Source: Promethearchaeota archaeon
GTDB lineage: Archaea; Asgardarchaeota; Lokiarchaeia; Sigynarchaeales; SOKP01
Length of the DNA: 27,538 nt
Direction: 5' to 3'
NCBI GenBank assembly: GCA_030620005.1
Contig: JAUXAJ010000030.1
Span: forward strand, 1-27,538
Below the pieces are notes generated by a model. It did not search any database. It saw nothing but the letters and a program-made list of their open reading frames with translations, and was not told the DNA's origin. Shown here piece after piece: positions 17,397-24,341 of the stretch. A program made the translations under genes and the position numbers. The stretch's first letter is position 1. Each line of letters opens with the position of its first letter.

Positions 17397-18542
17397 CTAT
17401 TTTTTTTTTGATTTTGGGCCTCCTTTCGAGCCTTTTAAAGATTTTCCGTCGATCTTTTTAACTTCATCAATAATTTGTGGATTATTATCAATAGCATCTT
17501 TGTATATTCGCAAGAGAAAAAAGGTCATCCATGGAGAAGGTTGTTTTTTTTGGCCAAATGAGTAATTTTTAAAATAGCGATATACCGTTTTCGGGATAAA
17601 CTCTCCATTAGGAGGAAATTCTATCAGACTTACTGCGATTAACTCTAGAAAGGCTTGAGATTTTGTCAGTTCTGGATAATGCCTAACCGCATCAAGAACA
17701 GTACCTATATTGTACCAAAAAAACGGAGCTCGAGGTAAGCGAAATCTCTTCCCATGCCCAAACATGTATGGTTTCTCGGTCGAACGTTTTGTCCAACAGC
17801 TTAATAAGGTTTTTCCAGCTTCTATCAAATTAATAGGCCATTCTTCTTTAGGCAAAACCCAGTAACCTCTCAAAGCGTCTGCTACGATCATTGGGCACAC
17901 ATCGTTCACTCTTCCTGGACCACGACGTTTCTGATAAAGCCAAGGAACGCATTTCCATCCCCTTCCTTGAGTCGTTTCTGTCAATAAAGAGTTCATCCTT
18001 TTAACTCCTTTTTTAACTCTATCGTCGTCCTTCAATCCCGCAAGTAAAAGAACGCTCGTGATCAAGTTATGATCGCATAACGTGCTCGTCCACATTGGAT
18101 GTTTTGCCCTTGTTTTTTTTTCATAAACTTGGGAGTAAGCAAGAAATTGTCCCAATTTCGTATCTTGATGCTTAAGAATTTTTTCAATCGCTTCTTTTAA
18201 TCGCTCATCGTCGTTAATCCTAACACCCCAATTAAGTAATAACCACAATTGATTTGGGAGATAATCAGCTTTATTATGTGCTGTAACAATATCTCGTTCC
18301 CAATCTGATAAATTATTTAACAAGTCATTAACTAAAGGGTCTTCCAAAACATCTTGATGCGCTAGAACGACATCTGGATGATCTAACGGCAAATCGAATA
18401 AGTCTGTTAAAGTTCGATAAACCGTAAAAGATTCTCCTGATTCAAGGAGAAACTTGCGGGGATCTATAGGAAGAAAATTAATCCAATTTGCCTTTTTTTT
18501 TATCAAGCCTTGAACTTCGGATGAAAATGAACGAATTGACAT
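17397..18542 (-). CDS. Alpha/alpha-toroid (prenyltransferase/terpene-cyclase-like) protein
   Basis: A 381-residue soluble protein with repeated helical pairs of about 50 residues. Examples are LWLLLNWGVRINDDERLKEA, HNLITSVLLLAGLKDDDRVK and VNDVCPMIVADALRGY, spaced as in squalene-cyclase and prenyltransferase alpha/alpha barrels. No DxDD motif is visible, and no zinc site of protein prenyltransferases is obvious. Conserved-looking Cys, His and Asp residues (TLCDHN, DVCPM) could line a central cavity. It ends in a Lys/Gly-rich basic tail (GKSLKGSKGGPKSKKK). Similar proteins occur in archaea and bacteria as 'prenyltransferase/squalene oxidase repeat' hypotheticals, without known activity. The gene sits 34 bp downstream of the DUF3795-like gene and is probably in one operon with it. 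Confidence 0.7.
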   Translation of the reverse strand: MSIRSFSSEVQGLIKKKANWINFLPIDPRKFLLESGESFTVYRTLTDLFDLPLDHPDVVLAHQDVLEDPLVNDLLNNLSDWERDIVTAHNKADYLPNQLWLLLNWGVRINDDERLKEAIEKILKHQDTKLGQFLAYSQVYEKKTRAKHPMWTSTLCDHNLITSVLLLAGLKDDDRVKKGVKRMNSLLTETTQGRGWKCVPWLYQKRRGPGRVNDVCPMIVADALRGYWVLPKEEWPINLIEAGKTLLSCWTKRSTEKPYMFGHGKRFRLPRAPFFWYNIGTVLDAVRHYPELTKSQAFLELIAVSLIEFPPNGEFIPKTVYRYFKNYSFGQKKQPSPWMTFFLLRIYKDAIDNNPQIIDEVKKIDGKSLKGSKGGPKSKKK

Positions 18543-18576
18543 TGTAATTCTATAAATGTAGTTGATATTTTAATTG

Positions 18577-19119
18577 TTATAGTTTGAATAAATTTACTGA
18601 AAAATCAATAAGATCACGACTAGTCTTACCGGCTTTAATCATTTTATAGATGTTTTCGTCAACATCCTTTTTCTTCTTTTCTGCAATTGCCTTTAAGTTT
18701 TTAACATTCCACTTTCTATATCTTTGCGCAAGACCATTGAAAAAAATCGGTGCAGGAGGTAGGAATGGCAAATTTGAAGGTTCTGGAGGCGCTTTACAAA
18801 TACCTCCTTCAGTATCAAGAAATTCGCATTCACTGCAATTGTCGATCTCTTTTCCGTTAGCACAGTGATTAATTGGACATTCTTTTCTAATATTACAACC
18901 TGGACAAGGAGGATTATTTTTAAGAATTTCTAGCATCTCTTTTAATACGGAATAATTTTTTTCCTTAAAGTTCTTATTAGTCATGGAAATTACTCCCCGA
19001 TACATGGGATCTTCGAGCGTATTTAGTAAATTTATTGCACTCTCTTGGATTTTTGTAGTATTAGCATCGCAAAGATCACAACTTAAACTACACGTAGTAA
19101 TATCAAATTCCTTTGTCAT
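18577..19119 (-). CDS. Cys-rich DUF3795-like protein
   Basis: A 180-residue protein with Cys clusters: CSLSCDLCDA near the N terminus, CPGCNIRKECPINHCA in the middle and NCSECEF after it, followed by a Pro-rich loop and a helical C terminus. The pattern is that of DUF3795 proteins, which are thought to bind zinc or an iron-sulfur cluster and have no established function. About a dozen Cys residues over the first 115 positions could hold two metal sites. The start is ATG at 19119. It is the first gene of a probable pair with the toroid protein and is divergent from the Lrp regulator, whose promoter region they share. Confidence 0.72.
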   Translation of the reverse strand: MTKEFDITTCSLSCDLCDANTTKIQESAINLLNTLEDPMYRGVISMTNKNFKEKNYSVLKEMLEILKNNPPCPGCNIRKECPINHCANGKEIDNCSECEFLDTEGGICKAPPEPSNLPFLPPAPIFFNGLAQRYRKWNVKNLKAIAEKKKKDVDENIYKMIKAGKTSRDLIDFSVNLFKL

Positions 19120-19239
19120 GTATAAACTTACACCTTTAATTTATTCTACATAAATTAATAATTATTATATTAATCAAAAATAATGAAGCATCTCTTCCAT
19201 TTAATTTATTTCGAAACATTTAGGTCAAAAATCGGAAAC

Positions 19240-19247
19240 ATTTATTA
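19240..19247 (+). promoter_or_regulatory. TATA box of the Lrp-family regulator
   Basis: ATTTATTA follows the purine-rich ATCGGAAAC (19231-19239), which resembles a BRE. Transcription would start about 19268, upstream of the ATG at 19285 and downstream of the ATG at 19183. This is the main reason to prefer the shorter protein. Confidence 0.45.
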
Positions 19248-19284
19248 TTCATTTTGTCCTATTTTGATCAAACATAGCTTGAAA

Positions 19285-20178
19285 ATGGACAATAAGATGG
19301 ATGAATTGGATTTTAAAATTTTAAAAATCCTTGATAAAAATTGCCAGATACCATATTCTAGTATAGCCAAGTCGTTAGCCTTACCGTTAAGGAATGTATC
19401 ACAACGAATAGAAAATTTATTTGATAGTAAAGTTATAAGATACTTTTCAGTGCAATTTAGTTATAATTATCTAGGTTTTCGTCATTATATTGGCTCTATA
19501 AATCCTCCTCATGATATAACAGAAACGGATTTTTTCAAGGAACTGCAGCTGATACCTGAAATATACCGCATTTGGGAATTACTTGATGGAAGCTTAACTA
19601 TATCTTTTTTTTGCAAAGATGCAAAGCATCTCGAAGAAATTATAAATAGCATCGTAAAAATTGGGTCAAAATTTAACAGCTATACTGAAACAAGGGTTCA
19701 TATTCCTGCAGATATTCCTTATTCTCTTACTGATTGGCGTATAATTTTTTTCCTCTTTAAAAATAGTAGAGTAACTAAAAAAGAAATTGCTTCTACCTTG
19801 GGTATAAGTGAAAAAACAGTAATGAGGAGATTAAATAGAATGATAAATATGAATTTAATTCAATTCATTCCAGAAATCAATTTTGAAGCCATAAAAGGAA
19901 TGATTACAGCCGTTCTTTCTCTAGAAACAATAGGACCGTCAAAAAACACTTATCTCAAAATCAAGAAAGATGATTCTATAAAATATTGGAGAAATACAGG
20001 TTCCGTTTCACCCTCAATAGTATTATTTCTCTATGGAAATAGTCTAACTGAAATTTATAGAATGTATCTTAAACTTCGAGACATGAACGATGTCAAGAAT
20101 GCTAATTTAAATTTTATTGTAAGGAATTGGGAGAATTCTAATTTAATCGAAGACGCAATTCTTGAAAATATTCAGTAA
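19285..20178 (+). CDS. Lrp/AsnC-family transcription regulator with two HTH domains
   Basis: The protein has two AsnC-type winged helix-turn-helix units. The first is DELDFKILKILDKN...SIAKSLALPLRNVSQRI. The second, about 150 residues later, is LTDWRIIFFLFKNSRVTKKE...IASTLGISEKTVMRRL. Each is followed by a beta-rich half. Duplicated HTH regulators of this kind are common in archaea and act as DNA-binding dimers. The frame is open from ATG at 19183, but the 34 extra residues are hydrophobic and unlike a regulator, and a BRE/TATA pair lies inside them. I therefore start at 19285 (MDNKMDEL), with 19297 also possible. It is divergent from the DUF3795-like and toroid genes, which may be its targets; this is an inference from position only. 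Confidence 0.82.
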   Translation: MDNKMDELDFKILKILDKNCQIPYSSIAKSLALPLRNVSQRIENLFDSKVIRYFSVQFSYNYLGFRHYIGSINPPHDITETDFFKELQLIPEIYRIWELLDGSLTISFFCKDAKHLEEIINSIVKIGSKFNSYTETRVHIPADIPYSLTDWRIIFFLFKNSRVTKKEIASTLGISEKTVMRRLNRMINMNLIQFIPEINFEAIKGMITAVLSLETIGPSKNTYLKIKKDDSIKYWRNTGSVSPSIVLFLYGNSLTEIYRMYLKLRDMNDVKNANLNFIVRNWENSNLIEDAILENIQ

Positions 20179-20209
20179 TTATATATAATGTATTTAAAAA
20201 AAAGGAAAA

Positions 20210-21160
20210 TTATTCCCAGATTTCAGGATCATCACCCACGCGAAAATTTTCGTTTAAATTGTCAAGGTCATTCATGTCTTCGTCGTTTAATTTGAAGTCA
20301 AAAATGTTGGCGTTCTCTAGTATTCGTTCCTTGTGAGCTGATTTTGGTATTTCTACAATTCCATGCTGTAAGCCCCAACGAATCAGTAATTGAGCAGGAG
20401 TTTTACCATGTTTTTTTCCTATTGTTTTTAATAGAGGATGGTCTAATTTTCTTGCTCGAGTCAATGGACAATAAGCTTCTATAATTATTTTGCTAGAATT
20501 ACAAAATTCCAATAAATCTTTCTGAAATAGGAAAGGAGAGAATTCAACTTGATTTACTACTGGAATATTTGAAGTAGTCCCAAGAAGTTCCTTTAAATGG
20601 CGAATAGTGAAGTTACTAACACCAATTGCTCGAGCTTTACCGTCTTCATAAATATTTTCGAGAGCCTTCCAAGTTTCGTTTCTAAGACCAGTAACGGGCC
20701 AATGAATTAGATAAAGATCAACGTGAGATAGATCCAACCTTTTTAGGCTTTTTTTAAACGCAGTAAGCGTATTGTCGTGCCCTTGATCGTTATTCCACAC
20801 CTTAGTGGTTATAAATATTTCGTCTCTAGAAATGCCACTATCTCTAAGAGCTTGACCAACTTTTCTTTCATTATCATATATAGTTGCCGTGTCAATGAGT
20901 CTATAACCTGACTCAAGGGCCCACCTTACAGATTTATAAGCCCCGTTTCCAGAAAGCATCCAGGTGCCGAAACCTATTATTGGAATCTTTACTCCATTAT
21001 TTAATTCAAGAGTTGAATTTAAAGTTATATTCAAGGAATTCACTTCATTATTTTTCGTTGAAAACTTAATTTTATTTTTGTTAGATTTTATTGTATTAAA
21101 ATTAATTTTGTTCTTATTTCTAATAAAGGTTTTTGGATTAAAATTCAATTTTCTAATCAT
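20210..21160 (-). CDS. Aldo/keto reductase
   Basis: A (beta/alpha)8 NADPH-dependent oxidoreductase of the AKR superfamily. The catalytic tetrad is present: Asp in GYRLIDTATIYDNE, Tyr in the same segment (TIYDN), Lys in ITTKVWN and His in YLIHWP. The cofactor-binding end IPKSAHKERILENANIFDF is typical. It resembles 2,5-diketo-gluconate or glyoxal reductase-type AKRs that act on small aldehydes and ketones. The conserved core begins at ELNNGVKIPIIGFGTW. Before it lies an extra ~50-residue stretch rich in Asn and Lys that the family does not have. The frame is open from GTG at 21184; ATG at 21160 and GTG at 21043 are alternatives. The GTG at 21043 would give a family-typical N terminus. A perfect palindrome overlaps the first codons. 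Confidence 0.9.
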   Translation of the reverse strand: MIRKLNFNPKTFIRNKNKINFNTIKSNKNKIKFSTKNNEVNSLNITLNSTLELNNGVKIPIIGFGTWMLSGNGAYKSVRWALESGYRLIDTATIYDNERKVGQALRDSGISRDEIFITTKVWNNDQGHDNTLTAFKKSLKRLDLSHVDLYLIHWPVTGLRNETWKALENIYEDGKARAIGVSNFTIRHLKELLGTTSNIPVVNQVEFSPFLFQKDLLEFCNSSKIIIEAYCPLTRARKLDHPLLKTIGKKHGKTPAQLLIRWGLQHGIVEIPKSAHKERILENANIFDFKLNDEDMNDLDNLNENFRVGDDPEIWE

Positions 21161-21163
21161 ATC

Positions 21164-21187
21164 TTCGTGAAAGTGGACTTTCACGAA
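21164..21187. repeat. 10-bp perfect palindrome at the 5' end of the aldo/keto reductase frame
   Basis: TTCGTGAAAG (21164-21173) and CTTTCACGAA (21178-21187) are exact inverted copies around a TGGA loop. The hairpin covers the extreme upstream start of the reductase frame. Possible roles are an operator, a transcript-end hairpin or a recombination scar; the sequence does not decide. Confidence 0.55.
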
Positions 21188-21301
21188 ATTGTCGATATAC
21201 TTAGGTAATATGTTAATCCTGCAGATATAGATAAATCGAATGGTGAAGAAATCGATAAAATTGAAGTTGAGAATGGTTTAAAAAAGAAGAAACCCAAATG
21301 A
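21185..21301 (+). pseudogene. Possible decayed coding remnant on the plus strand
   Basis: The plus strand reads EIVDILR, then one in-frame TAA, then YVNPADIDKSNGEEIDK and a Lys-rich ending KKKKPK before TGA at 21301. The acidic/basic tail looks like a real C terminus of a larger protein rather than random AT-rich DNA. No upstream coding part is visible because the reductase occupies it on the other strand. I cannot name the family. It may be chance. Confidence 0.25.
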
Positions 21302-21380
21302 AATAAAAAATGGGTATTAATTATCTCTCTTGGAACAGTCGATATATCAAGAGAAAGTTTTAAAATGGGAGAGGGGGGAT

Positions 21381-21410
21381 GTGTCCCTTCGAAAAGTAGT
21401 TTTTCGCAGA
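21381..21410 (-). other. tRNA-Pro intron 3 (30 nt, T loop, position 58/59)
   Basis: Excision joins TTCGA to AT, giving the consensus T loop TTCGAAT. The BHB is fully canonical: outer GGGG with CCCU, a 4-bp helix GUUC/GGAC, bulges GA|T and AC|A, and an inner stem CU(G)CGAAAA / UUUUCG(A)AG with a 5-nt loop. Confidence 0.8.
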
Positions 21411-21431
21411 TCGAACCCCCGACCACTCGGC

Positions 21432-21460
21432 TTCTGTAAACCACGCAATCGCATGGAGTA
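21432..21460 (-). other. tRNA-Pro intron 2 (29 nt, canonical position 37/38)
   Basis: Excision between G37 and G38. The anticodon stem forms the outer helix. CUG of the anticodon loop pairs with CAG of the intron, with one G-A mismatch in the 4-bp helix. The bulges are GG|T and AA|G. The intron hairpin is CCATGC / GCGTGG closed by GATT. This is the usual site for archaeal tRNA introns. Confidence 0.8.
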
Positions 21461-21470
21461 CCCCAGCCGA

Positions 21471-21500
21471 TTTGAAATAGTTGGTAGAATCCAAGCTAAA
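21471..21500 (-). other. tRNA-Pro intron 1 (30 nt, between nucleotides 27 and 28)
   Basis: Removing 21500-21471 joins C27 to T28 and completes the anticodon stem CTCGG. Inside is a hairpin TAG(C)TTGG / CCAACTA with one bulged C. The bulge-helix-bulge fold has UGA pairing with UCA plus one mismatch, and the cuts fall after the second nucleotide of each bulge (AC|T and AA|T). The outer helix is weak, so this is a relaxed BHB. Confidence 0.7.
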
Positions 21501-21528
21501 GTATCATACCAAGCTAGACCACCCTCCC

Positions 21529-21851
21529 ATTAAAAGAAAAGTGTTCCTAATTTATGAATAAAATAATTTATCTTTTAAAATAAAATTTATTCCCTACATT
21601 ATTTATTTTTCTTCTATTGAAGAATAATATTATTATTCTATGGAGTGTAATAGTGATTTTTCGTATTTTTGAAATGAAAAAAAAAGGAGATTCTTAATAT
21701 AGTAGAAACAATTTCCTTTAATTAATTGTTTAACCTTTAAAATAAAACTTCTTTCCAAGATAATTTATATTTCATTCTAATAATTTTTATATTGTTTAAA
21801 GGGTTTTTATCCATATCATATTTGAAAAATTACTTTAATGTTCGATTGCTG
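21529..21851. other. AT-rich intergenic region without a recognised gene
   Basis: This lies between the divergently transcribed tRNA-Pro and SRP19. It is almost pure A/T with several possible TATA boxes for either direction. The SRP19 frame is open upstream to 21792, but the family N terminus begins at 21852. I see no RNA gene or repeat. Confidence 0.5.
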
Positions 21852-22148
21852 ATGAGATCCCGAAAACCCTATTTAATTTTTTGGCCCCAATACTTTGATT
21901 CAAAAAGAAGTAGAGGAGATGGAAGGCGTATTGCAAAAAAAATAGCTATTGATAAAATAACTGCCAAAGATGTCGCTAAAGCCGCAAGAAATTTGGGCTA
22001 CAAGGCTGAATACGAGCCAAATTATAAATATCCAAGAACTTGGTGGGACGAACCCGGAAGAGTTTTGGTTGATGCTAAGGGGAAAAAAAAATCAAAGGTC
22101 ATGCTTGAAATCTCAAAAGAACTTAGAATATTACGTGCGAGGCGTTAA
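21852..22148 (+). CDS. srp19: Signal recognition particle protein SRP19
   Basis: SRP19 binds helices 6 and 8 of archaeal/eukaryotic 7S SRP RNA and prepares the binding site for SRP54. From ATG at 21852 the protein is 98 residues, the normal archaeal length. It begins MRSRKPYLIFWPQYFDSKRS, matching the IWPxYxDxxxSRxxGR motif, and goes on with GDGRRIAKKIA. Further on are ARNLGYKAEYEPNYKYPRTW and GRVLVDAKGK, all typical. The frame is open 20 codons further up, but those residues (MFKGFLSISYLKNYFN) are not part of the family. HypA follows after 6 bp, so the two are co-transcribed. Confidence 0.93.
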   Translation: MRSRKPYLIFWPQYFDSKRSRGDGRRIAKKIAIDKITAKDVAKAARNLGYKAEYEPNYKYPRTWWDEPGRVLVDAKGKKKSKVMLEISKELRILRARR

Positions 22149-22154
22149 GGAGGA

Positions 22155-22526
22155 TTGCACGAGTTTTCATTCGCCTTTAATATCTTTAAAGTAGCCGAGG
22201 CTACAGCGATAAAATATAATGCTAAAAAAATCACTGAGGTTTATCTTGAAATAGGTGAATTAACTTTAATCGTTCCTGATCTTCTCAAGCGATCGTTTGA
22301 AATGGCTACAACCGGGTCAATTGCAGAAGGAGCAGAGTTAGTCATTGAAATTACTCCCGGAAAAATTCAGTGTCAAGATTGCAATAAGATTTCAACCGTT
22401 ACTTTAAACGAAGAAGCTCAATTAACCGGGCTACAGCTTTTTCAATGCCGCCATTGTGAAAGTAAGAATACAATAATTGTTGATGGGAAAAAAGCTAACA
22501 TCCGTAATATAAAAATCCAAGAATAA
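22155..22526 (+). CDS. hypA: Hydrogenase nickel-incorporation protein HypA
   Basis: HypA delivers Ni to the large subunit of [NiFe] hydrogenases together with HypB. The 123-residue protein starts MHEFSFAFNIF, whose Met-His-Glu N terminus binds nickel. The zinc domain carries CQDC and CRHC, as in the family. The conserved MHE forces the start to the TTG at 22155; GGAGG (22149-22153) sits only 1 nt before it, an unusually short spacing. It lies 6 bp behind SRP19, an unrelated gene. The presence of HypA implies a [NiFe] hydrogenase elsewhere in the genome; none is in this window, nor are hypB-F. Confidence 0.93.
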   Translation: MHEFSFAFNIFKVAEATAIKYNAKKITEVYLEIGELTLIVPDLLKRSFEMATTGSIAEGAELVIEITPGKIQCQDCNKISTVTLNEEAQLTGLQLFQCRHCESKNTIIVDGKKANIRNIKIQE

Positions 22527-22627
22527 GCTTTTTCTTTAAATGGATGAATCTAAAAGACATTTATTGAGAGTAAGTCCTAATAGAAATTATAAAACCTATC
22601 TATACATGGATTCAAGAGTTTAAAAAA

Positions 22628-23005
22628 TTAGATTAAAACCCCATTTAATAAGCCGTGTTGACCAGGACGGCTAGTGATTCGTGTTTTCCCTAATTCAGTT
22701 TCGACAATGGCTCCTTTTGTCAAAACTTTTCTTCTGTTCATATCCTTTGAGGCAGCATTACTCTCAAATTTCAATATTTTGACACGTGAAGTTTTATTCG
22801 TAGTAGGATCGGTAACATTGATGTAAGCTGATGAGAATAATTTCAACTTGTAATTACCCCCCCATACTCGCTGCTGTTTCTTTTTCTCTTTGCCGACAAC
22901 CGTGTTTATCGGTGGCCGTTCAAGTTCCCTCTTCCTCTTTTTGTGGAAGTGTTTGTATTTTTTTCCCGTATACTTTCTTCTGCTTTGAGCTTGACTTCTA
23001 GCCAA
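22628..23005 (-). CDS. rps8e: Ribosomal protein eS8 (S8e)
   Basis: A 125-residue small-subunit protein found only in archaea and eukaryotes. Characteristic segments are SRRKYTGKKYKHFHKKRKRE, RVWGGNYKLKLF, FESNAASKDMNRRKVLTKG and ITSRPGQHGLLNGVLI at the C-terminal end, all in family order. It is very basic, as expected for an rRNA-binding protein. The conserved N terminus MARSQ starts at a TTG (23005), with GGTG a few bases upstream. It is convergent with HypA and divergent from the proteasome gene. The length is normal for archaea. Confidence 0.95.
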   Translation of the reverse strand: MARSQAQSRRKYTGKKYKHFHKKRKRELERPPINTVVGKEKKKQQRVWGGNYKLKLFSSAYINVTDPTTNKTSRVKILKFESNAASKDMNRRKVLTKGAIVETELGKTRITSRPGQHGLLNGVLI

Positions 23006-23197
23006 TTAGGACACCAAAATAATCAAATGAATTACTTTTAATAATAATTGATATCTTTAAAATTTTTGTGTTCTACTCTCAGAAAGGATAAATTAACTAT
23101 AAAATAAAAGCAATAAATTAATTTATTAAAAATTCATTTACTTATTTAACTCAATAAAATTGAACTATTAATTTAAATTAATTGAAGTTTTAGAGCG

Positions 23198-23827
23198 ATG
23201 ATGGAAAATAATATTATTGACGAAGAATCGTTAAAACAAGCCGTTCTCTCGGGTACTACAACCGTTGGGATAATGGTTGAAGGTGGTGTTGTAATTGGTA
23301 CAGAAAGTCAAGCAACTGCGGGATACACGGTTGCTACCAAGACAGCGCAAAAATTGTTTCAAATTAACGATTATACGGCAGCAACTATAAGTGGCGGCGT
23401 AGCAGATTGTCAATACATTATAAATCAGCTAAAAGCAATATCTAGACTTAGAGAAGTCGAGCGCACAATAGTTCCAGAGCCTAAATACATCGCAAACACC
23501 ACGAGAAACATTTTGTTTTCGGGGCGTAGTTTTTTTTTAAGCATGATGATTATTGGAGGATATTCAGTAACAGAGAAAAAGGGAAAACTATACGGAATTG
23601 ATCTCTTAGGCACTCTATTTTTAGAAGATCAGTTCATCTCCTATGGTTCTGGTTCGCCCTTTTCTTTAGGCCTTTTAGAAGCAGATTGGAAATCAAATAT
23701 ATCGAGTTCCGATGGCATAGCACTGGTAAAAACTGCTATTAGCGCTTCAAAGGAAAGAGATGCTGCTTCTGGGTATAAAATTCAAATATGTACCATCGAT
23801 AAGGATGGATTTAAACAAATTCAGTAA
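23198..23827 (+). CDS. psmB: Proteasome beta subunit
   Basis: A 20S core subunit with threonine protease activity. A short propeptide (about 18 residues) ends in LSG, so Thr of TTTVGIMVEGG becomes the N-terminal nucleophile. Numbered from that Thr, E17 (GTESQAT) and K33 (AQKLFQI) are in place; Glu at 17 also occurs in Thermoplasma. Residue 19 is Gln rather than Arg. ISGGVADCQYI, YGSGSPFSLG (Ser129 region) and KERDAASGYKI (Asp166/Ser169 region) complete the active site. The subunit should therefore be catalytic. Both ATGs at 23198 and 23201 are possible starts. It is convergent with the JAMM protease gene, 9 bp between stops. Confidence 0.95.
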   Translation: MMENNIIDEESLKQAVLSGTTTVGIMVEGGVVIGTESQATAGYTVATKTAQKLFQINDYTAATISGGVADCQYIINQLKAISRLREVERTIVPEPKYIANTTRNILFSGRSFFLSMMIIGGYSVTEKKGKLYGIDLLGTLFLEDQFISYGSGSPFSLGLLEADWKSNISSSDGIALVKTAISASKERDAASGYKIQICTIDKDGFKQIQ

Positions 23828-23836
23828 ATAATATTT

Positions 23837-24319
23837 TCATTTTTTACTTATTTGAACATCGACCTGAATAAGTTTCTTTTTATAATAAATAAATCCATTT
23901 ATTTCTTTATTATTGGCATCCATGATACTCCAAATCTGATGCTTAAAACCTGAAAATCCATGTTTATCTAAAAATTTCATGTTTCTTTCATCTACTCCAC
24001 TGGGATAAGCTCCTGCTGGATGAGAATGAAAAATACTTATTAATTTTAACTTATATTTATTTACAGCATTATAATAGATTTCAAATAATTTTTCAATATT
24101 TTCAATGAGAAAGGCAACAGGTGATTTTCTGTCTGAATCTAGACAATCAAATTTATTACCAATATAGTGATATTGGAATCCTTTTTCTACCTTTATTTCT
24201 TTAATATCACCAAATATTAATCCACAAGCTTCGTTAGGACTAGCATTTCTCACACATATTATCATCTCTTTAATGATATTATCATTTATTAATAACTTTA
24301 TATCCTTTTCAAATTTCAT
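23837..24319 (-). CDS. JAMM/MPN+ domain metalloprotease
   Basis: A 160-residue single-domain JAMM protein. Residues NEACGLIFGD carry the catalytic Glu, and FHSHPAGAYPSGVDERN holds the zinc ligands (two His and Asp) and the Ser. Enzymes of this type cut isopeptide bonds of ubiquitin or ubiquitin-like proteins, or act on small-modifier precursors. The His-to-Ser spacing is six residues here, where Rpn11-like and most prokaryotic members have seven. It lies 22 bp after the winged-helix gene on the same strand and end-to-end with the proteasome beta gene. No E1, E2, E3 or ubiquitin gene is visible in the window, so the substrate is unknown. It is not the Rpn11 of the Asgard ubiquitin cluster by sequence feel. 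Confidence 0.88.
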   Translation of the reverse strand: MKFEKDIKLLINDNIIKEMIICVRNASPNEACGLIFGDIKEIKVEKGFQYHYIGNKFDCLDSDRKSPVAFLIENIEKLFEIYYNAVNKYKLKLISIFHSHPAGAYPSGVDERNMKFLDKHGFSGFKHQIWSIMDANNKEINGFIYYKKKLIQVDVQISKK

Positions 24320-24341
24320 TTTCTAATTAATAGCTATAATT

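Larger units (their letters stand above)
21366..21528 (-). tRNA. tRNA-Pro(GGG) with three introns
   Basis: Minus strand, 5' end at 21528. The acceptor stem GGGAGGG (21528-21522) pairs with CTCTCCC (21373-21367) with one G-U, followed by discriminator A (21366). The D arm is 21519-21503, with the GG of its loop at 21510-21509. The anticodon stem CTCGG is C21501 plus 21470-21467, and pairs with CCGAG (21430-21426). The loop reads C-T-GGG-G-G, so the anticodon is GGG (21464-21462). The variable loop TGGTC precedes the T stem GGGGG (21420-21416), which pairs with CCCCC (21378-21374). Removing 30, 29 and 30 nt leaves 74 nt with a T loop TTCGAAT. CCA is not encoded. A proline isotype is also supported by the D-arm sequence. 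No other tRNA is visible in the window. Confidence 0.88.

Noticed and set aside
21181..21444. 87-codon minus-strand frame reaching into the tRNA-Pro region
   Set aside because: It overlaps tRNA exons and introns and has no protein-like features.
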